64,000 nucleotides of DNA from Proales similis. Taxonomy: Eukaryota; Rotifera; Eurotatoria; Ploima; Proalidae. Below, one piece after another: positions 40,548 through 52,814 of this stretch; position 1 is the first letter of the stretch, and each line of letters starts with the position of its first letter. The DNA lies in assembly GCA_019059635.1 (NCBI GenBank), contig JAGVRJ010000002.1, forward strand, positions 2,232,001 to 2,296,000. Direction: 5' to 3'. The translations under genes and the position numbers were made by a program. The notes below the pieces were generated by a model. That model did not search any database. It saw nothing but the letters and a program-made list of their open reading frames with translations, and was not told the origin of the DNA.

Positions 40548-41453
40548 ATGGCGATCTCTGCATATTTATGTACGAGCAACAGTAATGTTCTATTTTTGAA
40601 CTTCATTGTGATGATAGAAATGAATGGCAAGCAAAAATGCTCAACTCACACCAAAATGCCCGAGATAGTCAAGAGCCATGTGCTAAGGCCCGAATCGGCA
40701 AACGAGGCAAGACTGGCGCCATTGCAGGATCATTACAGGCAAATAATCAGTCTGATCGGAGAAGACCCTGAGCGGCAGGGTCTTACCAAAACACCTGAAA
40801 GGGCAGCCAAAGCTATTCTCCACTTCACAAAAGGCTACGAAGAAAACATCAAAGGTTCTTTTAAGTTAGCTCATTGAATTATGTCGCCATTTAACGGTCC
40901 AATTTCGGGCAGAGGTGGTGGCTGACGCCATTTTTGATGTGGAGTTCGACGATATGGTGATTGTCAAAGACATTGACATCTTTTCTCTTTGTGAGCATCA
41001 TATGGTGCCCTTCTATGGCAAAGTTTCTGTCGGCTACTTGCCCAACAACAAAGTGTTGGGCCTAAGCAAAGTCGCCCGGTAAATAACGAGTTTAAGAAAT
41101 TCTTTAGTAAAAACTCTGCACTGAGCAACTATTCCAGGCTGGTCGAAGTGTTTAGTCGCCGCTTACAGAGTGAGTAAATTTCAAGCATTTTCGACCCTCT
41201 CGCACCAATTTCCGAAACTTAAATGTAAACTTCTTTTTTCCAAGTTCAAGAGCGACTGACACGCGAAATAGGCGAGGCTATCAATGAGGTAATCAAGCCT
41301 CGTGGAGTTGGTGTTGTGATCGAAGCGTCGCACATGTGTATGGTGATGAGAGGTGTGGAGAAAGTCGGCTGTAAGACTGTAACAAGCTCAATGCTGGGAG
41401 AGTTCAGAGACAACCCCAAATCGCGTCAGGAGTTTCTGTCTCTCGTCAATTAG
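40548..41453 (+). CDS. GCH1: GTP cyclohydrolase I
   Basis: Four exons: 40548-40854, 40913-41078, 41138-41169 (only 32 bases) and 41245-41453. The first exon has several in-frame Met codons (40548, 40611, 40620); the family N-terminus is variable, so the true start is uncertain. The enzyme makes dihydroneopterin triphosphate from GTP for tetrahydrobiopterin. Zinc and active-site lines are intact: [58 protein letters not shown], and [16 protein letters not shown] is at 41499. The decameric cytosolic enzyme is rate-limiting for amine neurotransmitter and pigment cofactors. Confidence 0.95.
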
Positions 41454-41957
41454 ATCGTTCTAATATTAGGTCATGACGCTTGATTGAATTCTTTTGCCAA
41501 TAAAGCTTTATTTCCAATCTACTGTCAATTGCAGGCCTTTTTACCAAACGAATCAAAAGATTAGACTGAGCAGAGCGAGTGTTGGCTACTGGCTGTTCGC
41601 ATAGTTTTGCTTCTTTATGAAAAGGAGCAAGAGCCAAGTGTTGGCGCATTGGAAATATTGCGTCAGGCAGATGCTTGCAAGGATCAGCAAACTAATTTGA
41701 TTGGACCTGAAACGCAGCCCGGGGAGTTAGTCGAACTACGAGAATTGTTTGGTCAAGCGTGAAGCTCAAGATCGAAGGGGCGCGTAGAGATCTGTGCAAA
41801 AGCGAATCGGAACGCAAGCGAATCAAAATTATTTCAATTTGCATTCAAAGCATGTACTCTTGAACAGAGAGACTGGGTTTATTTGAATTAATTTGTCTGA
41901 GCGCAGATCGGTGGCAAATAGCTCGTGTCTGAAGGCACCTTGTAGACACTTGAAGAG
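41454..41957. other. spacer, nothing recognised
   Basis: 3' flank of GTP cyclohydrolase and 5' flank of DNAJC11. A 67-codon minus-strand frame at 41446-41649 overlaps the GCH1 stop and is unsupported. Confidence 0.4.
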
Positions 41958-44334
41958 ATGAACGATGAGAGCAGGAGCAGCTTAAATCAGTCCGTTGAGG
42001 ATGAGCTCGAAGAGGATTTCTACTCCATTCTGAATGTGGCCAAAGAAGTTGTCTAATACTCAATTCATTGCGTAATAATCTTTCTTTTGACCTTTTTCTA
42101 CTCCATAAGGCGAACGAACGAGAAATTACCCAAGCCTATCATCGGTTCGGTTTGATTTACCATCCGGACAAGCATCGAGACCCGAATAGCCGGCGAAATG
42201 CCGAAATCTTGTTTTCCAAGATTAAAAAGGCCTACGACGGTAACGTGAGCTGAGCTCGACTTTCCTCTTGTCGTGACTTTAATTGACTCGAAATCCAGTC
42301 CTGATTGACCCGCACAAAAGAGCCATTTATGACAGCGTCGGCCTCAAGGGCCTCGAACAAGATGGACTTCAGCTAGTGGTTCGTTCCAAAACGCCGCAAG
42401 AGATTCGAGATGAATACGAGCGTCTGGCCAAAGAGCGAGAAGAAAGACGGCTCGAAAAGCTCACTTTCTCTCAGGTCGGTAGATCCAAGCGACCTTGAAT
42501 GAATTCAGTATTCAAGAATGAAATGCTTCTCAGGGATATTTCTCAATGGAAGTCAATGCCACTGGTCTGTTTGATTCCATTCAAGAGCCAAATCCCAATC
42601 AGTACTACACAAGCTCGTAAGAATTGAATTTAATTTTTCTTCTTCTTGTCCTCTCTAATTGCCTCTCTAATGGAAGACAAGCGGAACTAGTGAGTCTGGG
42701 AAATTTCGCCATGGAGCAGAGCATTGACTTCCCGCTCACTCCTCAAAACACCTTGACATTAAACGGCGGATTGAACACAAACGGAAACTACGGAAGTGGT
42801 CAACTAAACGCCAGTTTACGCCATTTGATTTCTCCGACGAGCTATTTGGATGTAAGAGCAATCAAGTCTGAACAGTCAAGCTCCTCTCAAACTTGATTGA
42901 AACAGTTTAAAGGAACTCTCGGTGGTAATCAGCGCTTCTCAATAATCGCCTTCAAGCGGCTCAATCAAAAATGGTATCACCTCAAGTTGGCCTCAACGAA
43001 AATCTTGTTTTAATTGAGTCTAAGTAACGCGCTATTCGACACGACTTTTCGCTTCAAAAATGGCCGGGTCGGGCCCATAATGAGTGGCACGTTCAATTAC
43101 CAGTTGGATGACCACCTGGTGGGCCAACTTCAGCTCAAAAGTACTCTAAATCTGACTACATCTATGGCTGGCTCTTTGATTTACGACGACACCGACTGGA
43201 ACGCCAATGTTCGACTTCAGCTCAGTCTCAAAAACACGTACGTCAGTGTGGGATTGGTGAGAAAATTGATGGAGGATCGAATGAGAGTGAAAAGCTCAGT
43301 TCAGTACGGATTCATGGGCTTCACCTTGACTTATGGAGTTGAGAAGCAAATTACTCAGTTTTCACGCATCGATGCCTCGATGGTCGTCAATACAATGGCC
43401 GGTGTTGCTCTTCATCTTGAGTAAGAATTGAATTTCGCACTTGTCGACTCTGACTTGACCATGAACCATCTCTGATCAAGGCTCTTGCGTGGCTCGCAAA
43501 GATACATGATGCCAATTCATTTGTCACGTGATATAATGCCTTCCACCATTTTCTACGGAACTGTCACTCCGGTTTTAGTCTACCTCGTAACCAAACGGTT
43601 GATTATTGATCCCTATCTAAAACGAAAAGAAGAGGAGTGAGTGGCTTTTGCAGTTCGGTTTTTGAGCGCTGTTTCTAGTCAAATTTAAACAGGGAAGCGA
43701 AAAGAAAGCAAGAAAAGCTTTACTCGGAGATCTCTGAGAGGAAACGAATGGCGCTCGCTGCGGTACACTTGAATTTTTTTTTACCCTTAAATTATTGAAT
43801 CTTTTTTTAAAAATGAAATTTCAGCAAAATTTAATGAAAGAGGCAGTTGATCGGATCGTTCAACGTGAAGGTGATAAAGGTCTTTTAATAAAGCGAGCGT
43901 TTTATGGAAAGTTTGATGAGGAAAATCTGTAAGTTGGTGCAATTTGCCGAAAGGATCAACGCAGATTTACTCGATTTTGGTCTTCTCAAGGAATGAGATG
44001 TTAAACACCGAAAAAGTGATTGACGTGCGAATCCCGCTTCAGTTCTTGGTTCGCGATCACAGCTTACAAGTGCCGAGCGATCAGCCAAAGGTGAGGCCAT
44101 CTGTTTAGCCCCAGTCCCAGTGACCTTGTTTAAAAAAACCCTTTGGTTCAGAGCAACCTGGAAGGCTTCTTTGATCCGTGTGTCGGCGAGATAAAGCGCC
44201 TCTATATCGAATACGAGTTCAACGGAGAGTCTCACAAAGTGATTCTGGCCGACACCGATTTTCTCCGACTGCCCAAGAGCTCGCATCGTCTAAACTGGTG
44301 GTCGCGTCCTTTCAACTCTAATAGAACGAGCTGA
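41958..44334 (+). CDS. DNAJC11: DNAJC11-like J-domain protein
   Basis: Multi-exon gene beginning MNDESRSSLNQSVED. The J domain has the HPD motif in LIYHPDKHRDP, then LIDPHKRAIYDSVG. The following charged helix (PQEIRDEYERLAKERE) and the long beta-rich DUF3395 part match DNAJC11, a mitochondrial outer-membrane partner of the MICOS/SAM complex that shapes cristae. The first intron splits the J domain. The C-terminal exons include LVRDHSLQVPSDQPKS and FLRLPKSSHRLNWWSRPF. AATAAA is at 44366. The gene is convergent with WDR20. Confidence 0.88.
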
Positions 44335-44721
44335 GCCAACGTCGTCTTTTAGCTTCGTGAATTTAAATAAAATGCTCGAAATTTTAAGCTAATTCAACTC
44401 ATTTGCTTATAGTTTATTCCAAAGAATTTAAGCTGTTCTCCCTCAGTTTTGAGCTCTATTCTAATGATGATAATCGTCCCAATTCGATTAAGTTAAGTGT
44501 TTACCCCGAAACAGGAAAAAAAATTAAAATCGACGGCATTAAAAATTCGAATTAATTAGAAAGACGGTTAGTAGCAAAAACGAGCGTTAGACGAAAAAAG
44601 AAGAAGAAAAGACCTAAAGGAAAGTTGAAGTCATCTGACAGCTTTCATTAGCTTGTTTGGCTTTTTTGGTCGACTGCTTTAAATTGAGAGGCAGAGTTAG
44701 AATTGGGTATTGGCAGAAGAG
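44335..44721. other. convergent 3' spacer
   Basis: 3' flanks of DNAJC11 (plus) and the WDR20-like gene (minus). No gene is seen. Confidence 0.5.
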
Positions 44722-47084
44722 TCAATCAATGCTTACTTGGCCAGCATTCACCGGACGGCTCCACTTCTTGACGGTTCCGTCTTGCGAGGCAATAAGAAAA
44801 CCGTCTTGTCTTATAGCAATTGAGCACAGTCGTTCGTGGGAAATTTTCTTGCAGACTAAAGGCTCGATCATCGGAATCTCATTTATTTTCGGGCAAACCG
44901 GCTTAAAAATGGAATCTGGTTGGCCTCTCGAGGATTGAATGTGCTCCCTGGAATGACTGCTTGGCAGAGAATTTATTCCGGACGCTGAGCTAATGAGAGA
45001 TGCGGTCATCACTGATGTGGAAGCTGTTTTCTTGTAGCTCTGATCAGCGCCGTTTGACCGTGAGCTGGCTTTTGCCATTTTTGTATCACTTGAGTTTCTC
45101 TTGTGTTTTTTGAGAAAGTTGGTCGCCGAGCTGATTGAAAAGCTTTTCGACTCGTCAGTCAAGCCTTTCTCATTGCTCTTCGACTCGGCCTCTTTCCTCT
45201 GCTTGTCGGCTTTGAATAAGCTTTTTGCCGAGAGCAGAATTGAGGACGTGGATCCTGAATGCATGGACGAATGGCTTCTGCTGTCGTTGTAGCTTTCATT
45301 GGCTTCGTTTATAGCCTGCGAGCACAACATTGACTTGCTATTCTCCGTGTGAGCTAAGACAAACGAATTTAAAAGATTGAAAAGCAGCCGAGCGGAATGT
45401 TTCTCTTACTCCTGGGAGGATGAGCGATTGAGGCGATTCGAGAACGTGACGATTTCACCTTTAGAACGTCTTCAGTCAGGTCCCAAAAGCAAATTTGACC
45501 GTCCTGGCCACAGCTTGTGAGTCGATAGAACACTTCTTTAGAATCACTTTCATGCGACTGAGAGTCTTGGGCCAAATCGCTGAGAGTAGAAAGCGTCCTC
45601 CGCTTTTTATAGCCGTTGTCTGTTTCTTGTTGAGCTTCTACTGGCTGCTGTTCACTTATGTTGGGAACTTGAAATTCATTGAGCTTGGCCCAAGGATCAA
45701 ACGAACAGCTGTTTATCCACGAGTTGTGACCTCTTCCTCGGCACACTACTCTCATGTGCACAAATGAGAATACGGAGATCAAATCGTCCTCTCCGCCGGT
45801 GGCCAGATATTTGCCATCGTCCGACCAGCAAACGCACAGCAAGCCTCCGAAATAGCTTTTCATCGAGCTGAGCAGCTCGATCCGCATCTGTTGATTGTTC
45901 TGATAGATAAATGTGAATATGCGCAAGCAGCCGTCCTGACTGACCACGGCCAGATAGTTGCCACACGGCGAAAAGGCGATTTGATTTATCATGCTCTCAA
46001 ACGACACATTAGACTGTGACAGGTCTGACTCGGCGAGGCCGACACCCATCTTGAGAAGAGGATTCTCAGCCACTTGAACTTGAACTTGATTCGAACTGTT
46101 GATCACAAGCTTTTTGTTTATGTGCGAAACCGTTTCAGGCGCGTTGTTGTTTATCGATATGGAAAAGGCCTCATTCTGACAGATTTTCGTGTAGGTGGGC
46201 GAAACGACGCTATTGGCTTGGATTTGAGCATCATACAAGTACAGGAAGCCACTTGCATGTGCAGCCAGGAACAGATTGGCGCTGTTCGGCAGCCAACGAA
46301 TGCATGTCACTTTGGTCTTGTCGATCAGTTTCGTGCTGTTGAAGAATATTGAGGCGTCTTTGTGAAAGGCATCGAAGACATGAATTTCTCCTTTGGCAAA
46401 TCCGGCCGCCACAATCAGCGATATTAGATGAGTCGCAGGGTTGAGGGTCCTTGGCTGGGCCGAATTATTCACTTCCTGCAAATTTCGCGTATTGAGACGA
46501 CTAGCAAACTCGTTGACGTCAAAATCGGTCGAAACGTAGGCTCGGTAGGGTTTTCTCTCCAGCAGACTCTTGTCCGGAGTGGAATTCATTTCATGAAAAT
46601 AGATGTCTCTGGCGAAGTTGAATATCATCACCTCGAGTCTGTTGACGTCGGAGGTCATTGACAGGTTGGAAAGCTTTGACCGCAACGACTGTGAATTGAA
46701 GTTTACATCGTCGTCGTCGTCGTGGTCATTTTCCTCGTCGCTTGTGGTGAAGACCAAATGATGATTGAGACTCGGCTCGATAACGTGCTGCTGCAAGATA
46801 TCGTCAGAGTAAGAAGCATATGAGACCCGGACTGGTTCGGATTGAGTTTGAACATTAGCGATGTTTGAGGTTGCCGGCGCACTGGCGAGGCTAGTTATCG
46901 GCTGCGGCTGGCGAATGTAGCTCTGATTTTGCTGCAAGGACCAAGCGCCTTCGCGCGTGAAAAACTGAACTTTCAGGTCTTGTAGTTGGTCTTTGTCGGC
47001 CAAATTGGACGAGAGACTAGTTTTATCCGACTTGAGCAAAGCATTTGGCGAAGCTTGCGCAGTCGAGTTTGCAGTGCTGTCCAT
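44722..47084 (-). CDS. WDR20: WDR20/DMWD-type WD-repeat protein
   Basis: Two exons, 47084-45410 and 45353-44722, give 768 residues. The N-terminus has VQFFTREGAWSL, like the family line TQFTTREG. WD repeats follow, including VTCIRWLPNSANLFLAAH, INQIAFSPCGNYLAVVSQDG, YFGGLLCVCWSDDGKYLATG, and SCGQDGQICFWDLTED. The end PLVCKKISHERLCSIAI plus a last blade TVKKWSRP matches WDR20, which activates the deubiquitinases USP12 and USP46. A long Ser-rich disordered insert sits before the last blade, as in other animals. An acidic run of Asp (about residue 122-126) is specific to this gene. Confidence 0.88.
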
Positions 47085-47401
47085 CGATTGCGCTTCCCAG
47101 CAAACCGCCCAATTCTATCTTTCTTTATTCGACTGGCAAATTTGAAGCTGAGATCGAAAATGTATAATAAGTGTCAATTTCGAGCTTCTCGCATAATTTT
47201 CATCAACAAGCAGCCAGCTCGAATGTCTTGACCAGGCAAATCACAGCATATGCGTCACGCTGGCGATCCATAATTCATTTCTGGCCAATTAAATCTATAT
47301 CTCTGATTTAAGATTTAAAATCATTCGTAACAAATAGCTCAAGCGTTAGAGGTCCGGTTCGACTGGAAATCGTCCGGAGCTGATTGGCACAGTTGGCCCA
47401 A
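47085..47401. other. divergent promoter region
   Basis: Gap between the divergent WDR20 and BRAP2 genes. It probably contains both promoters; no clear motif is seen. Confidence 0.4.
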
Positions 47402-49818
47402 ATGAGACGAAGACAACCCAGCGCTGCTCAGGAGACAGCCAAAACAAAGCCGCCAGAATATCAACTAAGTAAGCATTGGCTCTTGCGAAGAAATGGTGGA
47501 GCGAATAGTTTTATGGGAGCGCTTTGGTATCCAAAATGGTCGAGAAGTTAAAGCTAGTTGATGGGAAGTTACTTATGCATTCTCTCTTCATATCAATCGG
47601 ATGCAAGGTGCAGAACTCTTCGAGAGAATGAAATGTGCTGAAAATCCGAGCTTGAATCAAAAGCCAGAAGAAATATGCTTTGTCTATTTGAGAATCGAAG
47701 TCGACGACACCAACAGTAATAGCGTCATCAAGCAGTTAAAACAGAAACTCTCATTCGCGTCTCAAGCTTCTCTGAATATCACCGTTCAAAACTTAAACAT
47801 TTCGACGAGTGATTCGACAAGTGAACAAGCAAAGAATTTCAACCAGCACATTGGAAATCGTTGTTTCGCTCAGATCGAGATCCAAACGTTCAACATGGCA
47901 GACAGTTCTCGTTCGGCCAAGTCAAATGAGCAGAGCGGCAAAAGCATAGTCTCCAACTCGATGACTATGCAGACCGCCTTGGAAATGGCGTATAATGACT
48001 GGCACAAAGGAAGCAAAGCTGCAGAATTAGCCGAGACCACAGCTGAGGGCCAGCCAAGCTCGTCCGATCCAAGCACTCTTCCTCATAGTAGTCGATCTTC
48101 GCCCCATTCTTCGGAGCGAGAGGCAAAAGCCGAGACGGTGCCATTTTATTTCGGCAATCCGTCCGTCGATTTGATCCGGGGACTCATTCATTTATACAAA
48201 AAGCAGTGAGTAGCTACCGCCGTAAAATTGAATGAATGACCTATGCTCAAAGTGATCCTAGATCTCTTGTAGAAGTAAAACAGCTGACCGAGGGCAGTGA
48301 ACCGGGCACCGAGCTCCTCTGCATGATGGGAATTCCGTCCAATATAAGCTCTAACGAGCTGCTCGCGTTTATAATGCCGTTTGCCGAAAAGCTGGAGCAC
48401 GTGCGGATCGTCCGGGATGCGCAGCCGAACCAATACATGGCTTTGTTGAAATTTCATTCTCAAGTAGAAATCTATATTCGACCAGCCTCATAGGGCCGAG
48501 TATGATTGAACGATTTTGAAGGAAGCGGCCTGTGAATTCTACCAGCACCAAAACGAAAAGAGATTCAACTCAATCGAGGAGGGCTACTGCCACTTGGTGT
48601 TTGTGGAAAAGGTCGAGGTCAAACGGACAAGTAAAGGCGCCTCTCTGCCAGTTTTTGGCTTTACCGAACTTCCCGCTTGCTACATATGCCTTGAACGCAT
48701 GGTACTTGTTTTCGTTTACGATTAACTTTATATCGGTAAAGAACTGGCCAACACAAACTTGATTAAGGACGAGCCTCTGAACGGAGTAATCTCAATCTTG
48801 TGCAATCATTCGCTTCACGCCAGTTGCTTGGCAAAGTGGGGCGACACCGCATGTCCTGTTTGCCGTTTTCCTACTACGCCCGATTTCACTGGCGACAACT
48901 CATGCACCGAATGCGGCTCGAATGAAAATCTCTGGCTCTGTCTCATATGCGGCTACATTGGCTGTGGCCGATATGTCGGTGGCCATGCACACAACCACTT
49001 TAAACTTACTCAGCACACGTACTCGCTTCAGCTTGGCAGCGATCGTGTCTGGGACTATGCCGGTGACAATTATGTTCATCGTCTCATTCAGAACAAGACA
49101 GACGGTAAATTGGTACAGTTCGAAACAAACCGGGCCCTGGTAAGAGTTTCTCGGCATTTTCTTCCATTCTCTTTATTAATTTCAATTACCAAGGTCGACG
49201 GCGAGGAAAAATACGATTCAATTACTCTTGAGGTAGAATAACACCAACTAAGCGGTTAATTGAAACGCAAAGCTAAATTCTGTCAATTAGTACACGTTTT
49301 TGTTGACTTCACAACTCGAATCTCAGCGCGCCTATTTTGAAGAGAAAATGCACGAGATAGAAGTGACTGGCAAAAGTGAACTGGAGCAAGCCCTGAAAAA
49401 GGCAGAGCTGAATGAGATGGAAAACAGCGAGCTCAAGGAGATGAGTAGCAAATTGAGCAAAGAAAAGGCCAATTTGGACAAAAAGTGTACGAGCTTGAGT
49501 TCTAAAGTTGAAGCGCTTCACAAAGAGCTCGAAGAGGAGCGTCAAATGAACAAGCTGTTGCGGTCTAATCAACAATTTTACCAAGAAAAAGTTCAAAAGC
49601 TCGAATCGGATATGAAGAAAATTAACGAGCAGAAGGACGATGAGATAAAGGAGTTGAAGGCTCAGCTACAAGACATTATGTTCTACCTCGAAGCGCAGAA
49701 CAAAGTGAGTCAAATGGCTTCTAACGACGAAATCCAGGCCAGTCAAGTAACAATTTGCGACAATCCGGACTCTGCTTCGAATAATCAAAAAAAGTCAAAG
49801 ACAAAGCGGAAAAAGTGA
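47402..49818 (+). CDS. BRAP: BRCA1-associated protein BRAP2 (RING E3 ligase)
   Basis: Multi-exon gene. The first exon (47402 to about 47470) is inferred; a start at 47601 is the alternative. Conserved parts in order: FYFGNPSVDLIRGLIHLYKK, RNA-recognition-like fold ending QYMALLKFHSQ, RING with CLERM, CNHSLHASCLAKW and CPVC, a zinc UBP finger with CTECGSNENLWLCLIC, HTYSLQLGSDRVWDYAGDNY, and a long coiled coil (about 180 residues) ending in a basic tail. BRAP2 binds nuclear localisation signals and limits Ras-MAPK scaffolding by KSR. The linker between the N-terminus and RNP fold is Ser-rich. AATAAA is at 49841. It is convergent with the RING gene that follows. Confidence 0.9.
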
Positions 49819-50066
49819 CCTTGATCCGCATTTTTAACGAAATAAATACACCCTTTTGCTATTCAAACAGGTATTGTTGGTTTCTTCATAAAACAAAAAC
49901 GAACAGGCCCTCACGAACGAGACAAAATGATAAATCACAAATTTCATGCTATTATTCAGAAGAAACAAGTCCGGAATTCTAATTTCAGGGAAAAGGCTAG
50001 AAAATTTGAATTGAATTCAATTTTGATCCGTGCAAATTTGACGGCTATTCTCCGTGCCGATCAATT

Positions 50067-51334
50067 TCACTCAAGACTCGTGCGATATGTTCTCAGCACG
50101 TCTTGAATTGGCGCTCGACAAACTGGACAGCTGCTGTTGCGCTCCTTAAGATGCAAAGAGCATTTGAAGCAAGTCTGAAAAATTGAATTTCAATTAGACA
50201 ATTATGCAATGCAGAAAAGTTTTCCTGTGTCTTGTTACGCTCATGTGTCCGCATTTGTAGAACACCGAGTCTACGACGCTCTCAGTGCAAATCACACACA
50301 TTCCCTCGTTTGCTGGTCTGGTAATTAAAGAGCTCGAGTCTTGTAAAGTCTTTGCCAGAATCGCTGAAATCTCTTGTCTTATCGTACGCTGCATGTCGAG
50401 TTGAAGTTCAAATGAGAGCGCCAGTTGCTTTTTTATCTCGCTAATCTCTGATTTTAAATCGCGAAGCTCAGCACCCCATTCTGACCTTGGCAGACGTGTT
50501 TGAGCTTGGCCCGAGGGATTCGTGCTTCTTCTTGTCATAGTTGGCTCCAATCGAGTTCTCGATTCTCTTACTTGAGGCAACTCTCTTCCAGAGCGTCTTA
50601 TCACATTGCCAATATGACGCTCAAGGGTTTCACGCATTACGGAGCTCATAAAGCTTGAAACAAGCTGCATATGAACCAGTTCGCCAATTTCATCGTCTAG
50701 CTGCTCCCGGCTAATTTGAACGAATTCTTGACCGTTTTGCTGATCCCGAGTGTCAGTAGCTGGGGCCCGTGTTGCGGTTTGCGTCTGATTGCGTCGATTT
50801 CGAAGCGAATTTTCCAGATTGTCTCGTAAGCTAGATCTTAAAAAGGTCTGCACTTGTCGGCTTGAACTCAGTTGGTTAAGCTCGGTTTGAACTAAAGGCG
50901 AGCCAGGCGATCGCTGAGCATGGCTTCTGCCGTCATGCATTTGTCTAATCAAATAACTAAAATGCTGGATGGAGTTTGTAACAATTCGATTGCTGAATCG
51001 AAGATCGGCCAGCTCGCTAGTAAGCTCCCTTGTTGGTATCTTTTGATACAAGTTTGCCGAAAAATCACCGAAAATGGAAAGGAACTCACCTTCGCTGGCG
51101 TCTCAGTATATCCTGATAAGAGCTTTCTAATCCGTCTGGAAGGTGATCTGTTGCTTCGAAAAACTCGTCAGATTCTTCCCCTTCACTTGCTCGATCAGAC
51201 GCGACTGAAACGTTTCGTTCTAAGCTCAATTCAGTCTCGCATTGAGGCTTGACTTCAACTGGGGCTACATCGACACTAGCACCTGGTGCGCTGCTGACCC
51301 TTTCTTCGCTGCCTGGTTCGTTACCCGAGTTCAT
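50067..51334 (-). CDS. RING-finger protein with C-terminal C3HC4 domain, unassigned
   Basis: Three exons, 51334-51090, 51028-50239 and 50174-50067, about 380 residues. The N-terminal part is acidic and Ser-rich. The middle is Arg/Gln-rich with a helical stretch (EWGAELRDLKSEISEIKKQL). A C3HC4 RING forms the end: CVICTESVVDSVFYKCGHMS, then TCFKC, SCPVC and RAPIQDVLRTYRTSLE. The RING ending resembles the neuralized-type RING, so this is probably an E3 ubiquitin ligase. Neuralized repeats are absent, so I leave it unnamed. The GT donor after HMS splits the RING. Confidence 0.75.
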
Positions 51335-51561
51335 TCTTTTTTTTTAAGCTTAATCATCAGCAAATTTCATTTTTGACAAATCTAGCGAATGCATGTAATT
51401 TCAATAATAATTAGAAGAATTGCCTAATTACAGAACAAGGTCAAGCAAGCTGCTTTGTGAGGTAACCAAAATCCTAAAGCATAATCGTCAACCAACCGTC
51501 TGAAAAAGCGAATAAACTTAAAGGCTGAAAGAATATTTATTTTTGGCTCAGATGACAAACA

Positions 51562-52692
51562 TCAAGAACAATTTGAATCTTTAACCAGTTTCACAACAAC
51601 AGCAGTGGTCTTTCCGAGCGAGAGCTCATTCTTGGCAGAAAGTCTCAACGATTTTGACTCGAAATTTTGAAGTCGATCTAACTGCGTCAATCCAATCAGA
51701 AAACAAGCAATACCGCTTAATTTGAGGACCCGACTCGTTTCATTCAATAGGTCACTGAAAAACTCGTTTTCTGTCTGCTCATAAAACAGTTTCTTGTGCT
51801 TGCGGCCAAAGGGAAGATCGGAAAGAATTGTGTCGATTGAATTTGATCTCAGAGGCCAATAAGTGTTCGGTTTCAGGGCCGATTGCATCAAATCGAAAAA
51901 ATTGAAACCTATTGGCAACGAATCTGGACCGGTGCTTGCAACTTGTGCTCTGTCGGCGTCGAAGCAAATGAAGAAATGCCGCTTCAAGTGAGAGCGAGCA
52001 TACTCTTTGAGAATAGAATTTCTGCCGCAAAACGGATCAAGCACAATCCTGCCATGGTCACTATCGAGCTGAGCCATTTGTATCATAATCGCACAACTTG
52101 TCGTTCTCAGACCCTGTTTGGTTAAAGAATCTCTGATCGAAAGAGGCCTCGGCGTAATCGGCACGCCGATAACCAGCGATGAGTCATTTAAATGAAGAAC
52201 GATTTCGAAATCTGGTTCCTGTTCATCGTACATGAAAGCTTGTTCGGCATTTTCAGTCAGTTTCCTCAACAAATCGACAATCTTCAGCCGATCAAGAGAT
52301 CGATACTTGCCTCGCAGTTTACAGTTTACTCTGTACTTGATCATTCGCCTGCCTCGTTTAATTTCCGGCATTTTTCGTATCACCCCACCAGAGTTGATCC
52401 ACTCGAGAGGTAAACGAAATGATTGCTTAAGCAGAGCAGTCAGTCTCTCATATTGCAGCGTTTCCTGCCCAAGTTGATGAAAGCAAATTTGAAAAAAAAC
52501 TCGTTCGACCGTTTTCATTTGGAGCAAACTGCTCAAGCTGTCCCGATCCGCATTGAAAAATAATTTGCCCACAATGTCTCGCTCGTCCGTTTTTATTAAG
52601 ACATTGCTTATTAATCGCTCGAGCTCGCTTCTAGCAAATTCATATGCGCCTCTTCCATAAGTCAGGAAGAATTCTTGCGCCATTGAGCTCAT
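51562..52692 (-). CDS. THUMP-domain RNA guanine-N2 methyltransferase-like protein
   Basis: A 376-residue single-exon protein. The N-terminal THUMP-like region (to about 190) is followed by the methyltransferase domain. It has KQGLRTTSCAIMIQMA, VLDPFCGRNSILKEYA (motif I equivalent; the usual DPMCG.GT is DPFCGRNS here) and the catalytic-type SDLPFGRKHKK (motif IV). Similar to THUMPD2/THUMPD3, which methylate guanosine in U6 snRNA or tRNA; THUMPD2 seems nearer. The altered glycine loop (GRNS instead of G.GT) makes activity worth testing. The start codon is 122 bases from the next plus-strand gene, suggesting a shared divergent promoter. Confidence 0.75.
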   Translation of the reverse strand: MSSMAQEFFLTYGRGAYEFARSELERLISNVLIKTDERDIVGKLFFNADRDSLSSLLQMKTVERVFFQICFHQLGQETLQYERLTALLKQSFRLPLEWINSGGVIRKMPEIKRGRRMIKYRVNCKLRGKYRSLDRLKIVDLLRKLTENAEQAFMYDEQEPDFEIVLHLNDSSLVIGVPITPRPLSIRDSLTKQGLRTTSCAIMIQMAQLDSDHGRIVLDPFCGRNSILKEYARSHLKRHFFICFDADRAQVASTGPDSLPIGFNFFDLMQSALKPNTYWPLRSNSIDTILSDLPFGRKHKKLFYEQTENEFFSDLLNETSRVLKLSGIACFLIGLTQLDRLQNFESKSLRLSAKNELSLGKTTAVVVKLVKDSNCS

Positions 52693-52814
52693 TTAAACGA
52701 CAAAACCAAGTCTAGCACGGATATTAAATTCTCTCTCTCATGCAAAATAAAGTGTTCTTCAGCACTTTCAGCTCACACACAGATCACAGACATTTCAATT
52801 TTTGAAAAAAAAAT

